Origin: an uncultured Lachnospiraceae bacterium
GTDB lineage: Bacteria > Bacillota > Clostridia > Lachnospirales > Lachnospiraceae
Assembly (NCBI GenBank): GCA_910584725.1
Contig: CAJUBE010000013.1
Coordinates: 53,331 to 117,330 of the forward strand
Length of the DNA: 64,000 nucleotides
Direction of reading: 5' to 3'
Each line of letters begins with the position of its first letter. Within the stretch, counting starts at the first letter, position 1. A model generated the notes under the pieces. The model was not told the DNA's origin and ran no database searches. It was given only the letters and a program-made list of their open reading frames with translations. The position numbers and the translations under genes were made by a program. Positions 1 to 8,285 of the stretch are shown piece after piece.

Positions 1-2
1 TT

Positions 3-755
3 ATGATTACCCTGCAGACAGAATTTAAGAAGATAAAGCGGAAAAAAATCGGACTGACCATGTGCGCGCTGATCGGCATCCAGTTTGCATGGCTTCTCTG
101 GTCAGGCAGCCGTCCTGATGAAAATGAACGACTGCGGGGCTGGATTTCCATGCTCTATAATCTCCCTCTGGTGAGCGTGATTATGATGCCCACCATTATG
201 TCCGTGCTTGCCTCCCGCCTTGCCGACGTGGAGCACAAGGGCAATACCTATAAGCTGCTAAACACGCTGCGCCGTCCGGGCGTGCTTTACCATGCAAAGG
301 TGGTCTGCGGCACATTCTTTATTCTGGCAATTTCCATTGCGCAGTTTGTGTTCGTAATTGCGCTTGGCTATGCCCGCGGCTATGCGGGGCACCCGGAATG
401 GAAACATTATGCCACAGCCTTTTTGCTGAACTTTGCCTGCTGCATGTCCCTGTACTTATTACAGCTTCTTTTATCCATGTTGTTTTTTAACCAGATGATT
501 CCGTTGGTGGCCGGGCTTGGCGGTTCCATGCTGGGACTCATTTTAATGTATATCAAAATGTACTCTTTTCTGCCGTGGGGCGGTTTTCTCTCCGCAGCGC
601 AGGTAAGTATGGACTGGAACCCTGAAACAAAGGTCATACATTTCTATTACCGTGAATACTCGCCGATTGAGCTGTGTGCCGTTTTTATGATCTTTGTATG
701 GATTGTGGTGTTTTATACAGCGGGACGGATACTATTCACCCGAAAGGAAGTATGA
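3..755 (+). CDS. ABC-2 type permease, lantibiotic-immunity (LanE/LanG-like)
   Basis: A 250-residue integral membrane protein with about six hydrophobic segments and a short basic N-terminus (KKIKRKKIG) before the first one. That start pattern and length fit the LanE/LanG permeases, which with a LanF ATPase expel lantibiotics or bacitracin-like peptides from the membrane. The ATG at position 3 gives a typical N-terminus for the family, but its ribosome site lies outside the window, so a slightly earlier start cannot be excluded. The next permease follows after 88 bases. A cognate ATPase for this first pair would be expected upstream, outside the window. The family call is good; the substrate is inferred. 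Confidence 0.75.
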   Translation: MITLQTEFKKIKRKKIGLTMCALIGIQFAWLLWSGSRPDENERLRGWISMLYNLPLVSVIMMPTIMSVLASRLADVEHKGNTYKLLNTLRRPGVLYHAKVVCGTFFILAISIAQFVFVIALGYARGYAGHPEWKHYATAFLLNFACCMSLYLLQLLLSMLFFNQMIPLVAGLGGSMLGLILMYIKMYSFLPWGGFLSAAQVSMDWNPETKVIHFYYREYSPIELCAVFMIFVWIVVFYTAGRILFTRKEV

Positions 756-843
756 AAGTCAGAAATATATACAACATCCGGCATAGATGTGAATTATCAA
801 TTTTAAAGCAGCTTTTCTAACAATTTGACCAGGAGGTAACTAC

Positions 844-1581
844 ATGCTTACATCTTACATTCGCGCCGTCAAGGCCGAATCCCTGAAACTAAAACGCAGC
901 CCCGTATGGCTGGCGTTCTTCGCGCTCCCCATGATCTCCGCCTTCTTCGGCACGATGAATTTCAAAATGAACATAGGCATTTTGAAATCAGAGTGGTACA
1001 GCCTGTGGAGCCAGCACACGCTTTTTCTCTGCTATCTTTTCATGCCGGCGCTGATCGGCACATATTGCTCTTACCTGTGGCGGCTGGAGCACACCCGCCA
1101 CAACTGGAACAGCTTTTTGACCGCGCCCCTTCCGATTTCCAGTCTTTATCTCGGCAAGCTGACGCAGGCGGTGCGGGTGACCATCCTTGGTAATTTATGG
1201 ATCTTTTTCCTGTTTTTTGTCTGCGGCAAAGCTGCCGGGATTCAAAGCCCATTTCCGAAGGAAGCCCCCGAGTGGTTTCTTTGCGGCACGGTTGGCGCGG
1301 TGGTGGTCTGTTGTGTGCAGCTACTCCTCTCGCTGGTGATCCGCTCCTTTGCCGTTCCGATTGGCATCGCCCTCGCTGGCGGCATTCTGGGACTATATAT
1401 GACCAACCACGACTACGGCATGGATTATCCCTACTCTATCTACTGTCTGGGAATGCGCGCCAACAATCCGAATATGGAGATCAGCATCTCGACTCTGCTG
1501 GTCAATTCCGCCGGATATATTATCATTTTTGCCGCGCTGTCTGTCTTTTATCTGCGCAGACATGAAATATCCGCCAACTGA
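844..1581 (+). CDS. ABC-2 type permease, lantibiotic-immunity (LanG-like)
   Basis: A 245-residue membrane protein of the same build as its upstream neighbour: a charged N-terminus (VKAESLKLKRSP) leading into six predicted membrane helices. AGGAGG ends 9 bases before the ATG and fixes the start. It would form the second half of a LanE/LanG heterodimeric channel with the permease ending at 755. The AEFLKLKRS-like opening is typical of LanE/G and of BcrB-type bacitracin permeases. The following ATPase gene begins 104 bases later, so this gene may use that ATPase or one encoded upstream of the window. The peptide exported is unknown. Confidence 0.75.
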   Translation: MLTSYIRAVKAESLKLKRSPVWLAFFALPMISAFFGTMNFKMNIGILKSEWYSLWSQHTLFLCYLFMPALIGTYCSYLWRLEHTRHNWNSFLTAPLPISSLYLGKLTQAVRVTILGNLWIFFLFFVCGKAAGIQSPFPKEAPEWFLCGTVGAVVVCCVQLLLSLVIRSFAVPIGIALAGGILGLYMTNHDYGMDYPYSIYCLGMRANNPNMEISISTLLVNSAGYIIIFAALSVFYLRRHEISAN

Positions 1582-1685
1582 TACATTGCTTTTCACGCAG
1601 ACGGGCAAACAATGCAGCATTTTCAAACGCACACGGCAAAGCCAAAATATCATCCTATGTAAAACAGCACAAGGGAGGTTTCACA

Positions 1686-2609
1686 ATGAACAACTATGTA
1701 ATTGAGACGAAAAATCTGACAAAGCAATACGGAACACAGAAATGTGTCGCCGCTCTCAATATGCACGTCCAAAAAGGGCGCATCTATGGCCTGCTCGGCA
1801 GAAACGGCGCAGGAAAGACCACGACCATGAAAATGCTGCTGGGTCTGACACCGCCCACCTCCGGGGAAGTAACCATCTGGGGAAAGCCTTTGGCGGCAAA
1901 CGAAAAGGAACTGCTGCCCCGTGTCGGCAGTCTGATTGAAGCCCCCGGCTTTTATCCCAATCTGACAGCCACGGAAAATCTGCGCATTTTTGCCACCCTG
2001 CGAGGAATGACAAATCGTGACGCCATAAAAAACGCACTTGACTTAGTCGGCCTGCCTTACAGAGATAAAAAACTTTTTTCGCAATATTCCCTTGGTATGA
2101 AGCAGCGCCTGGCGATCGCTCTCGCTGTGATGCACGACCCGGAGCTGCTAATTTTAGATGAACCGATTAACGGTCTTGACCCGATCGGCATTGCGGAAGT
2201 GCGCTCCTTTATCCGTGATCTCTGCAAGGAACGCGGAAAGACCATTTTGATTTCCAGCCATATTCTTTCCGAGATCGCACTTTTGGCTGACGATATCGGC
2301 ATTATTGACCGTGGCGTATTGTTGGAGGAGGAAAGTCTTGCTGAATTGGAAGCAAAGAGCAGCAGACATATTCAGTTTACCGTTTCCGATACGGCGCAGG
2401 CGGCGGGGATTTTGGAACATACCTTCCACGAAAATCGGTTTACCTTACAGGACAGCCGCCATATACGGCTGCATGATCCGGATCTTCCTGTCGGTAAGAT
2501 TGTCACAGCTTTTGTGGAGAATGGTTTGGAGGTATCGGAAGCCTCTCTCTGTGAGGAAAGCTTGGAAGCCTATTTCAAGCGCGTAACAGGAGGTGAGGGG
2601 ATTGCTTAA
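1686..2609 (+). CDS. LanF-type ABC transporter ATPase (lantibiotic immunity)
   Basis: A 307-residue ATP-binding subunit. Walker A is GRNGAGKT (38-45), the signature is YSLGMKQ (134-140) and Walker B is LLILDEP (154-160). The usual Q-loop glutamine is replaced by glutamate (E85, in SLIEAPGFYPNLTA). This E-loop is a known hallmark of LanF proteins that power self-protection against lantibiotics, and it separates this protein from general ABC-2 exporters. The start has a good site (GGGAGGTTTCACA ATG). The two downstream permeases overlap or follow closely and complete a LanFEG set. No lanthipeptide biosynthesis gene is visible in the window, so the set may give resistance to a foreign peptide rather than producer immunity. 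Confidence 0.88.
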   Translation: MNNYVIETKNLTKQYGTQKCVAALNMHVQKGRIYGLLGRNGAGKTTTMKMLLGLTPPTSGEVTIWGKPLAANEKELLPRVGSLIEAPGFYPNLTATENLRIFATLRGMTNRDAIKNALDLVGLPYRDKKLFSQYSLGMKQRLAIALAVMHDPELLILDEPINGLDPIGIAEVRSFIRDLCKERGKTILISSHILSEIALLADDIGIIDRGVLLEEESLAELEAKSSRHIQFTVSDTAQAAGILEHTFHENRFTLQDSRHIRLHDPDLPVGKIVTAFVENGLEVSEASLCEESLEAYFKRVTGGEGIA

Positions 2610-3387
2610 ACTTGTAAGATGCGAGTTTTCCAAATTAAAGCGGAGAAAATTTATGTTACTCGTTATCCTTTCCGCATTTCTGTTTCCCGTACCTGTTACG
2701 GTGATGATGACAACGCCGCAAATGGCGGAGCGATTTGACAGCGACGCCGAGGTTTTCAACGCCTGCTTTCAGTTTATTATGGGATACGGCGTGGAGCTTC
2801 TTTTGCCCTGCATAATTGGCGTGATGGCCGCACTGCTGTTTTTTATGGAACGGGATAACGACACTTTTAAAAACCTGCGCACCATTCCGGTGACAGCCAC
2901 ACAAATGATTTTCGCGAAAATTTTTGTCCTATTTATCATGGGCGTTATGTTCAGCCTGTTTTCGGCTTTTGCCGCGATTTCGTGCGGCAGTCTCATATCT
3001 GAGGTGAACGGCATTGCTTACAAGCTGTTCGTGGCATTGGAGATGGGGATTTTTATCACCGCCGGAACGCTGCCGTTGGTTGTCCTTGTCGTGTTCTTTA
3101 GTAAGACCTATATTTTTTCCGTTCTGCTGTGCGTGTTTTACAGCGTTTTAAGTTTAACTGCCATGTCGTCCTTTGGCGTTTTGCCTAAAGGGGTGTGCTG
3201 GCTGATGCCGATTCCGCTTACAACGCTTTGGAGTGCGGGAGATATGACGCGGCACGGAATCATGGAAATGAAGGATACACTTTCCTACCTGATCCCGTCA
3301 ACCGCTCAGACAATCGCTGTTTTGGGCATCTGGGCCATTCTTTCTGTCATCGTCATTGATTTTCTGTATAAAAAGAGGGAGGATTAA
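2593..3387 (+). CDS. ABC-2 type permease (LanE-like), GTG start
   Basis: A 264-residue membrane protein beginning with GTG and overlapping the end of the ATPase gene by 17 bases, which indicates translational coupling. The N-terminus (LVRCEFSKLKRRKF) is the standard LanE opening, followed by about six membrane helices. It should form the membrane channel with the next permease and be driven by the LanF-type ATPase just upstream. Family and complex membership are well supported; the peptide it handles is not known. Confidence 0.8.
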   Translation: MRGLLKLVRCEFSKLKRRKFMLLVILSAFLFPVPVTVMMTTPQMAERFDSDAEVFNACFQFIMGYGVELLLPCIIGVMAALLFFMERDNDTFKNLRTIPVTATQMIFAKIFVLFIMGVMFSLFSAFAAISCGSLISEVNGIAYKLFVALEMGIFITAGTLPLVVLVVFFSKTYIFSVLLCVFYSVLSLTAMSSFGVLPKGVCWLMPIPLTTLWSAGDMTRHGIMEMKDTLSYLIPSTAQTIAVLGIWAILSVIVIDFLYKKRED

Positions 3388-3388
3388 C

Positions 3389-4168
3389 ATGTTTCGTATA
3401 ATGAAAACAGAAATCTGGAAATTAAAGCGGTATCACATGATATGGGCGGGCGTCCTTTTGATGCTGCTTTCCGTTTTATTGACCGTGTTTTCTACCACAG
3501 CGTCGGACGATACGGTTTGGACATTTCCCTTCTTTGCAGAGCAGGTAATCAAGAATAATGTCACCATGATTTTTCCGATGTGCATTGCGTTGCTTGCGGG
3601 ATATATCATCGCAAGGGAAGGTAAGGACGATACACTGAAAAATATTGTGACCATCCCGGTCTCCTATCGCAATTTGTTGTGTGGAAAATTACTTGCGTGT
3701 GCCTTGCTGTCCCTGTTTTTGGGGCTGGTAAGTGCGGTCTTTACCATAATTGCGAATTTGCTGATGGGATTTCCGGGGTTGTCTGCAATCTCTGTATTAC
3801 AGGCATTTACCCAGATTATTTTGAACTGTCTGTTTTTGTACATTGCCGTAATGCCGGTTATTGCGGCTACCGCCCGTGTCGCAAACGGTCATTTGATCGG
3901 CACGATTGTTGCTTTTTTCTATGGTTATAGCGGTATGTTTGCCGCCGCTGACAGGACAGTGGCTTCTCTCTATCCGGTCACGGCAAGTCTGGGGCTGATC
4001 CGCTACCGCAGTTACGATCCGGCGGTGCATTGGAATGGCATCATCTGCCTTTTTAGTATTCTTACTGCATTTTTCATCGCTGCGATTTTTGTATTTACAG
4101 CAAAGACGAGTGCGCCGGTCAAGACAAATAGAAAACAGAAGCAGGTCATTTCAAAGAAGGGTTGGTAA
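3389..4168 (+). CDS. ABC-2 type permease (LanG-like)
   Basis: The open frame reaches back to 3356, but the ATG at 3389 is preferred: it follows AGGGAGGA at 3375-3382, starts right after the stop of the preceding gene, and gives the family-like N-terminus MFRIMKTEIWKLKRYH. The product is 259 residues with about six hydrophobic helices and a short basic tail. With the preceding permease and the E-loop ATPase it forms a complete LanFEG exporter. It is the last gene of this block; the AT-rich toxin-antitoxin-like patch begins about 75 bases on. Confidence 0.78.
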   Translation: MFRIMKTEIWKLKRYHMIWAGVLLMLLSVLLTVFSTTASDDTVWTFPFFAEQVIKNNVTMIFPMCIALLAGYIIAREGKDDTLKNIVTIPVSYRNLLCGKLLACALLSLFLGLVSAVFTIIANLLMGFPGLSAISVLQAFTQIILNCLFLYIAVMPVIAATARVANGHLIGTIVAFFYGYSGMFAAADRTVASLYPVTASLGLIRYRSYDPAVHWNGIICLFSILTAFFIAAIFVFTAKTSAPVKTNRKQKQVISKKGW

Positions 4169-4200
4169 AGAAATTTTTAGTTAAAGGAACGTTGTATTTT

Positions 4201-4238
4201 GGCAACAGATTGGCAAAATGATATAGCAATCTGTTGCC
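4201..4238. repeat. 11-bp perfect inverted repeat between LanFEG block and PIN operon
   Basis: GGCAACAGATT (4201-4211) is matched by AATCTGTTGCC (4228-4238) with a 16-base loop. It sits between two convergent transcription units and could end transcription, but neither strand shows a following run of T. It is therefore listed as an inverted repeat rather than a proven terminator. Confidence 0.5.
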
Positions 4239-4243
4239 GCCTG

Positions 4244-4471
4244 TTAAAGTCTTATCGCATCACTGATAAAAGGCTGGTTTTTTTCAAAGCAAGATGCCTC
4301 TTCACTGATTTCTTCTGGCGTCTTTGCATCAAAATATTCTCTCTGCCATTTCGTATAATCAAACTTTTCCCGAATAATCGTAGAAACAAAATGTTCAGCC
4401 TCAATAATACCCATTTGATCCGTTAAGCATTGCATTCCTCGGTTCAAAATTTCAACAGTACTTGCCGCCAT
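4244..4471 (-). CDS. small protein partner of PIN-domain gene (probable antitoxin-type)
   Basis: A 75-residue soluble protein starting directly after the stop codon of the PIN gene, with no gap. It contains the stretch VSTIIREKFDYTKWQREYFD. As recalled, small proteins of this type pair with PIN-domain proteins of this type in Clostridia. The role as the second member of a toxin-antitoxin-like pair is inferred from the tight pairing and size. No DNA-binding motif is obvious. In many toxin-antitoxin operons the antitoxin gene comes first; here it is second. Confidence 0.6.
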   Translation of the reverse strand: MAASTVEILNRGMQCLTDQMGIIEAEHFVSTIIREKFDYTKWQREYFDAKTPEEISEEASCFEKNQPFISDAIRL

Positions 4472-4915
4472 CTATTCATCTCCTTCCATCCCTGTAATAA
4501 ATTCTATCGGTGTTACCATTTTAATCTCTTCTGTACGATATTTTAGCAACCGCATATCCGTAGATATAAAGTATTCACATCCCGCATAAATAGCCGAAGC
4601 GACATGGCAGGCATCTTTAAATTTAACTCCTGTTTTCATAATTTCAGCCGCTTTTGCTTCCACTATTTCCTTCCGTTCATCACCTACATATCCAGAGGCA
4701 TTCTCCCTCATAAACTCAAAAATCGTATTTCGCCGCATTTCAAATGGATTCTTACTACACTCATATCTAAGCATATAGGAAACGATTAGCTCAAGGTTTT
4801 TATCTTTTATCAAGGATTGAATATGCAGTTTCGATTGCGTTTCCATAGCAACTTTTAGCTGTGTCTGGTCATCATATGGTCTATTATAGCAACACATATC
4901 AAGATAAATTCTCAA
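4472..4915 (-). CDS. PIN-domain protein (putative VapC-like ribonuclease toxin)
   Basis: A 147-residue protein with the PIN pattern of acidic residues: D6 in IYLDMCCYNRP near the N-terminus, a central acidic stretch, FKDACHVASAI, and STDMRLLKY near the end. PIN proteins are metal-dependent ribonucleases, often toxins. The start is a TTG at 4915; GGAGGAT just upstream supports it. The TTG overlaps the stop of a small upstream frame, which suggests coupling. The immediately following 75-residue gene is the likely partner. The variant CCYNRP N-terminus belongs to a family found mostly in Clostridia; activity is inferred only from the fold. Confidence 0.72.
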   Translation of the reverse strand: MRIYLDMCCYNRPYDDQTQLKVAMETQSKLHIQSLIKDKNLELIVSYMLRYECSKNPFEMRRNTIFEFMRENASGYVGDERKEIVEAKAAEIMKTGVKFKDACHVASAIYAGCEYFISTDMRLLKYRTEEIKMVTPIEFITGMEGDE

Positions 4916-5076
4916 ATCATATCCTCCCCCGCTGCCTTTTCCTGCTTTCTTAAATTTGAATATGCGTATTTTGCAGCATACCCGTTACCCACCTTTGAGC
5001 TTTTAAATACTATATCTATATTATATCCCGATAAAATATACAAAGCAAATAACACATCATAAAGTTTACACTTCAC
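4912..5076 (-). CDS. possible 54-residue ORF coupled to PIN gene
   Basis: A short frame from a GTG at 5076 to a TGA at 4912-4914 that overlaps the TTG start of the PIN gene. The predicted product starts VKCKLYDVLFALYILSGYN and ends in a charged segment (NLRKQEKAAGED). Its start overlaps the end of the HigA-like remnant upstream. It may be a real small coupled protein or the decayed 3' part of an older gene. No family is recognised. Confidence 0.3.
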   Translation of the reverse strand: MKCKLYDVLFALYILSGYNIDIVFKSSKVGNGYAAKYAYSNLRKQEKAAGEDMI

Positions 5077-5224
5077 TAATTTCTGATTTTTTCACTTCGT
5101 CCAGTTGATATTCTTTCACAGGCGTGACAGTCACTACTCTTCTTTTCAGCATCTTCTTTTTGCTCTTTGCAGCCTCTACCGCTTCATTCAACCCAGCCAT
5201 AATGCTTTCATATACAATGCTCAT
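5066..5224 (-). pseudogene. HigA-like antitoxin N-terminal remnant
   Basis: A 52-residue frame starting MSIVYESIMAGLNEAVEAAK and ending VKEYQLDEVKKSEISEV. The first 45 or so residues look like the N-terminal arm of Lachnospiraceae HigA-type antitoxins, which normally continue into a helix-turn-helix of about 55 more residues. That domain is absent: the frame stops at 5066-5068. It has a good ribosome site (AGGTGA) and starts 4 bases after the preceding gene, so it was once, or still is, in an operon with it. The assignment comes from recalled family resemblance. Confidence 0.5.
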
Positions 5225-5228
5225 ACTA

Positions 5229-5441
5229 TCACCTCGTTTGCTTATCCAACAATTCCTTCAACGCCTCGTCCCCCACGCTCACCCATGCGTCCTCCTCCTC
5301 GGCATTCAGTCCCAGATACTCCCGCAAAGTGTCGGTGGTGTCGGAAAATCCCCACTCCTGACTGTAATCGTCAATTTCCTCGAACTCGATCTCACCCGCC
5401 AAGTATCGCTCTTTAAATTTCTTCTCCGTATTTTCTAACAT
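5229..5441 (-). CDS. small acidic conserved hypothetical protein
   Basis: A 70-residue acidic protein (MLENTEKKFKERYLAGEIE at the start). The ATG at 5441 is chosen because GGAGGAAAAA precedes it; an in-frame ATG at 5462 has no ribosome site. The gene ends 4 bases before the HigA-like remnant, so the two form an operon. It has no signal peptide or membrane segment, and no function can be assigned. Confidence 0.55.
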   Translation of the reverse strand: MLENTEKKFKERYLAGEIEFEEIDDYSQEWGFSDTTDTLREYLGLNAEEEDAWVSVGDEALKELLDKQTR

Positions 5442-5543
5442 TTTTTCCTCCCGCGTCAGCATATGTTAAAGCATTCTTATAATGCAGGGCTTCACAAAAT
5501 CCGGCCCAACATTGAAATGCCGCTTTTCCAGCCTGCCCTGTCT

Positions 5544-6464
5544 CTATTTCAGCCCGTCCTCTCGCGCCTTCTCCGCCACCATCCGATAAGTTGGCGTGGG
5601 CACACCGTACTTTTCTCCCATCCGCACCACTTCATAAATCAGCCCGTCAATCTCGGATGCCTTTCCTGCATAAATATCGCGCTGCATAGAAGTGCTCGCC
5701 GCAGGGTTAAGCGAATCCAGAATCTGTAAATTGGTCGTGATAATGTCGATCAGGAACGGTACGCCCATTGCCACCGCCAGCGCGTCAACCTCCCGCATCA
5801 GCTTCACAAAGGTGTCCCGCGGCTCCCCGGTTACCTGCACGTCCCCGGCATTAACATGATAGTAAAGCCCGCACGCCGCCATGGGCGACACATAGGCGAA
5901 TTTCTGCAGGGCGTCTCTCTGAATATTCTCCGACAATACGCCGTCGATGCCGCTCTCCCTTAAATCCTTCGCCACCTCGAAAAGTTCGGGACGGAGTTCT
6001 TCCTTATTCCGCACGCCGTACACAATGCGGAAAATGTCGCCATTCTGCCAGATGGTCCCCGGCTCCTTAATTTCCGCCGCGATATAGATACATCCGTCAG
6101 TCACCAGAAGCTCCGACAGTTTTTCCTGCATACGTCCGCCCGTCCCATAAATATTCAAAATGGGAATCACGATCGTCGTCTCTTTCGCCACCCGCCTGAT
6201 AAAAGGAATCGTTTCCTCCAGCGAATACCCTTTCACACAGACAAAAATAATGTCCGGCTGTTCGTCATAATGCGCCATATCGGTGGCTTTCACAGGATTT
6301 ACGATGTAGTTTCCTTTCCGGGTGGTCTCCATCTTAAGACCCTGTTCCTGCATCTTTTTCAGGTGTTCCCCTCTCGCAATCAGGGTCACATCCTTGCACG
6401 CCTCTGTCATATACGCGCCGATGCTGCCGCCTGTGCCGCCCGCGCCGATCACTAAATATTTCAT
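5544..6464 (-). CDS. ketopantoate reductase family protein (PanE/ApbA-like)
   Basis: A 306-residue protein with an N-terminal Rossmann dinucleotide site (VIGAGGTGGSIG, residues 5-16), an NADPH-discriminating basic segment (LIARGEHL) and the C-terminal helical domain of the 6-phosphogluconate dehydrogenase-like family (QKFAYVSPMAACGLYY). PanE reduces 2-dehydropantoate to pantoate in coenzyme A synthesis. Many paralogues act on other 2-oxo acids, and no panB or panC is nearby, so the substrate is uncertain. It is flanked by an unrelated sigma/anti-sigma operon and the small toxin-antitoxin-like patch, so it is probably expressed alone. An AGGCAC site precedes the ATG. Confidence 0.8.
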   Translation of the reverse strand: MKYLVIGAGGTGGSIGAYMTEACKDVTLIARGEHLKKMQEQGLKMETTRKGNYIVNPVKATDMAHYDEQPDIIFVCVKGYSLEETIPFIRRVAKETTIVIPILNIYGTGGRMQEKLSELLVTDGCIYIAAEIKEPGTIWQNGDIFRIVYGVRNKEELRPELFEVAKDLRESGIDGVLSENIQRDALQKFAYVSPMAACGLYYHVNAGDVQVTGEPRDTFVKLMREVDALAVAMGVPFLIDIITTNLQILDSLNPAASTSMQRDIYAGKASEIDGLIYEVVRMGEKYGVPTPTYRMVAEKAREDGLK

Positions 6465-6628
6465 ATGTGCCTCCGTTTCGCGCCTGTAAATTGTACCATC
6501 CAGACTTCTTCTTATATTGTATCGGATTGTCTGCAGGATAACAAGTCAAATCATCGGAATACAGAAATGGAGCATTCCTGTTGTATTTTCTGTTCTGCTT
6601 GATGTAAGAGGAACGTTATCTGTCAGAA

Positions 6629-7573
6629 CTATGAATCATCTCCTACCGCCCTTCTGTTTGGTATAATAGAAAAATCATCAATATACTCACCCGTCTGATA
6701 ATCATAGATAAGAATTTTATGGGGCTCTTTAAGGGAAATCCATATTTCAAAATCTGCCGGTACAAATTCTCCGTCCGTTGTCAGCATACCATTAAACCAC
6801 CAGTAAGATGCGTCTTCTCCATATATAAATTGCACATAGAAACTAATTCCCTCTATGCCTTCTACTGTTGTTATCCCCTGCCCACAGCTTAAAGCGTCGG
6901 TTTTTTCGCTAAGTTCTGATATTTTGCTGTATATTTCATTTTTCAAACTCTCTACTTCCTCATAGTGATACGTCAGCCAGTCATATATTTCCATTCGGTC
7001 ATATTCCGGACAGGCAAGGTAAACCTTTTTCCCTTTTATATCAGGAATTACAACTGAAAAATTAGTCTTATCTTTTGCAAAGGGAAGTGTTTCCGCACAA
7101 TAAACTATCACATTCACAATATTTGGATCATTCTTATCTTCTTCCCATACCACTTTACTGACGTGGAATGAATGCAGATTTATTTCTCCGTTCACAGTAA
7201 GCTGCCCCGTTTCTTCGTCATATATGGTGTCTGATATGGACATATATCCTGTTTCAAGCGGCTTGCCAATCACATATATTTTAAAAGCAGCAAATAGCAG
7301 GAATATAAAGAGAATCCCTGCCAGTATTCCTATGGTTATTTTCAGGCGATTCATGCGCTTTCGTATCTTTTTTAGTGCATCAACAGCAATGGTATCATGG
7401 GCAGATAAATCATCTTTTCCGATACCTTCCTCCATTTCCGTATAAAATTTATGGCATTCCTCACATTCCCCTAAATGATTTTTCACCAGTTCACTTCCTG
7501 TGTCACTTAAAATGTGATCAATGTAGCCGGGAAGAAGATCCCGTATCACATCACAGTTATATTTCTCATTCAT
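6629..7573 (-). CDS. anti-sigma factor with zinc-finger (zf-HC2) and one membrane helix
   Basis: The start is set at 7573 (MNEKYNCDVIRDLLPGYID), with AAGGAGAT upstream; the frame stays open to 7609. The 314-residue product begins with a zf-HC2 anti-sigma domain whose zinc ligands are visible: Cys7, then H-x3-C-x2-C in NHLGECEECHKFY. A single membrane helix follows (ITIGILAGILFIFLLFAAF), then a large extracytoplasmic part of unknown fold. It should bind the ECF sigma factor at the membrane and release it on an envelope signal. Its ATG overlaps the end of the sigma gene by 8 bases (ATGAATGA), a coupling typical of such pairs. Confidence 0.85.
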   Translation of the reverse strand: MNEKYNCDVIRDLLPGYIDHILSDTGSELVKNHLGECEECHKFYTEMEEGIGKDDLSAHDTIAVDALKKIRKRMNRLKITIGILAGILFIFLLFAAFKIYVIGKPLETGYMSISDTIYDEETGQLTVNGEINLHSFHVSKVVWEEDKNDPNIVNVIVYCAETLPFAKDKTNFSVVIPDIKGKKVYLACPEYDRMEIYDWLTYHYEEVESLKNEIYSKISELSEKTDALSCGQGITTVEGIEGISFYVQFIYGEDASYWWFNGMLTTDGEFVPADFEIWISLKEPHKILIYDYQTGEYIDDFSIIPNRRAVGDDS

Positions 7574-8063
7574 TTCGACTGATCTCCTTTCTGATTTTTT
7601 GTTTGGCACGAAAAAAAACAGTCCTGCACCAATTTTCGCTTTTTCCCATTATTTCCCCGATTTCACGGAAAGACAATTCTCCGCTTATACGATACATTAC
7701 AACTTCTTTCTCCTGTTCTGACAGAAGGTGGATTGCCTGATAAAGCTCTATCTTATTTTCCTGCCGAATAACAAAGGTTTCCCCTTCCGACATTGAAACA
7801 TCTGGAAGATCATCGGTAAGTTCCACCATTTTAAAACGGTTCTTTTTCCGAAGTTCCTGCCACAATATATGCTTTGCAATCTGACAAAGCCATACAGACA
7901 GTTTACAAGAAGCATCATAACGTGAAATAGATATGCTCGCTTTCAAAAAAGTTTCTTGTGTCATTTCCTCTGACCATTCAGCATTATGCGTATGGGAATA
8001 TAGAAATCCATAAACTAATCTGGAATACTTCTGATAAACAATTTCCATATCTGAGTAATCCAT
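7566..8063 (-). CDS. ECF-type RNA polymerase sigma factor
   Basis: A 165-residue sigma-70 family protein. Region 2 is at about residues 5-70 (YGFLYSHTHNAEWSEEMTQE) and region 4 at about 110-160 (LSEQEKEVVMYRISGELS, then a helix-turn-helix with SFREIGEIMGKSENW). It has no region 1 or 3, as expected for the extracytoplasmic-function class. The downstream zf-HC2 anti-sigma gene overlaps it. A start site GAGGTGAG lies before the ATG. The regulon is unknown; the divergent Mrp operon uses an apparent housekeeping promoter. Confidence 0.87.
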   Translation of the reverse strand: MDYSDMEIVYQKYSRLVYGFLYSHTHNAEWSEEMTQETFLKASISISRYDASCKLSVWLCQIAKHILWQELRKKNRFKMVELTDDLPDVSMSEGETFVIRQENKIELYQAIHLLSEQEKEVVMYRISGELSFREIGEIMGKSENWCRTVFFRAKQKIRKEISRNE

Positions 8064-8171
8064 TCCTCAACTCACCTCCTCTACCCTTTATATCACATTC
8101 ATTTATCATTCGTTACAAATATGATGATTTTTCTAAATGCAATTTTAAAACTTTGAAACCCAAAGACCCTC

Positions 8172-8200
8172 TTGACACTTCTGCATTTTAGGTACATAAT
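8172..8200 (+). promoter_or_regulatory. sigma-A-type promoter of the Mrp operon
   Basis: TTGACA (8172-8177), a 17-base spacer, then CATAAT (8195-8200), 86 bases before the first antiporter ATG and on the correct strand. It is the only near-consensus promoter seen in the 222-base gap between the divergent sigma gene and the Mrp operon. Confidence 0.65.
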
Positions 8201-8285
8201 ATCATCGGTCGTGCAGACTCCCTTTTAATAGGTAGAAACACGCTTACAAAATACAAAATTATTTTCAGAAGAACGGAGCGGAAAC

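Noticed and set aside
5544..6464. Pantothenate pathway locus
   Set aside because: The PanE-like gene is alone, with no panB, panC or panD, so a pathway claim is not supported.
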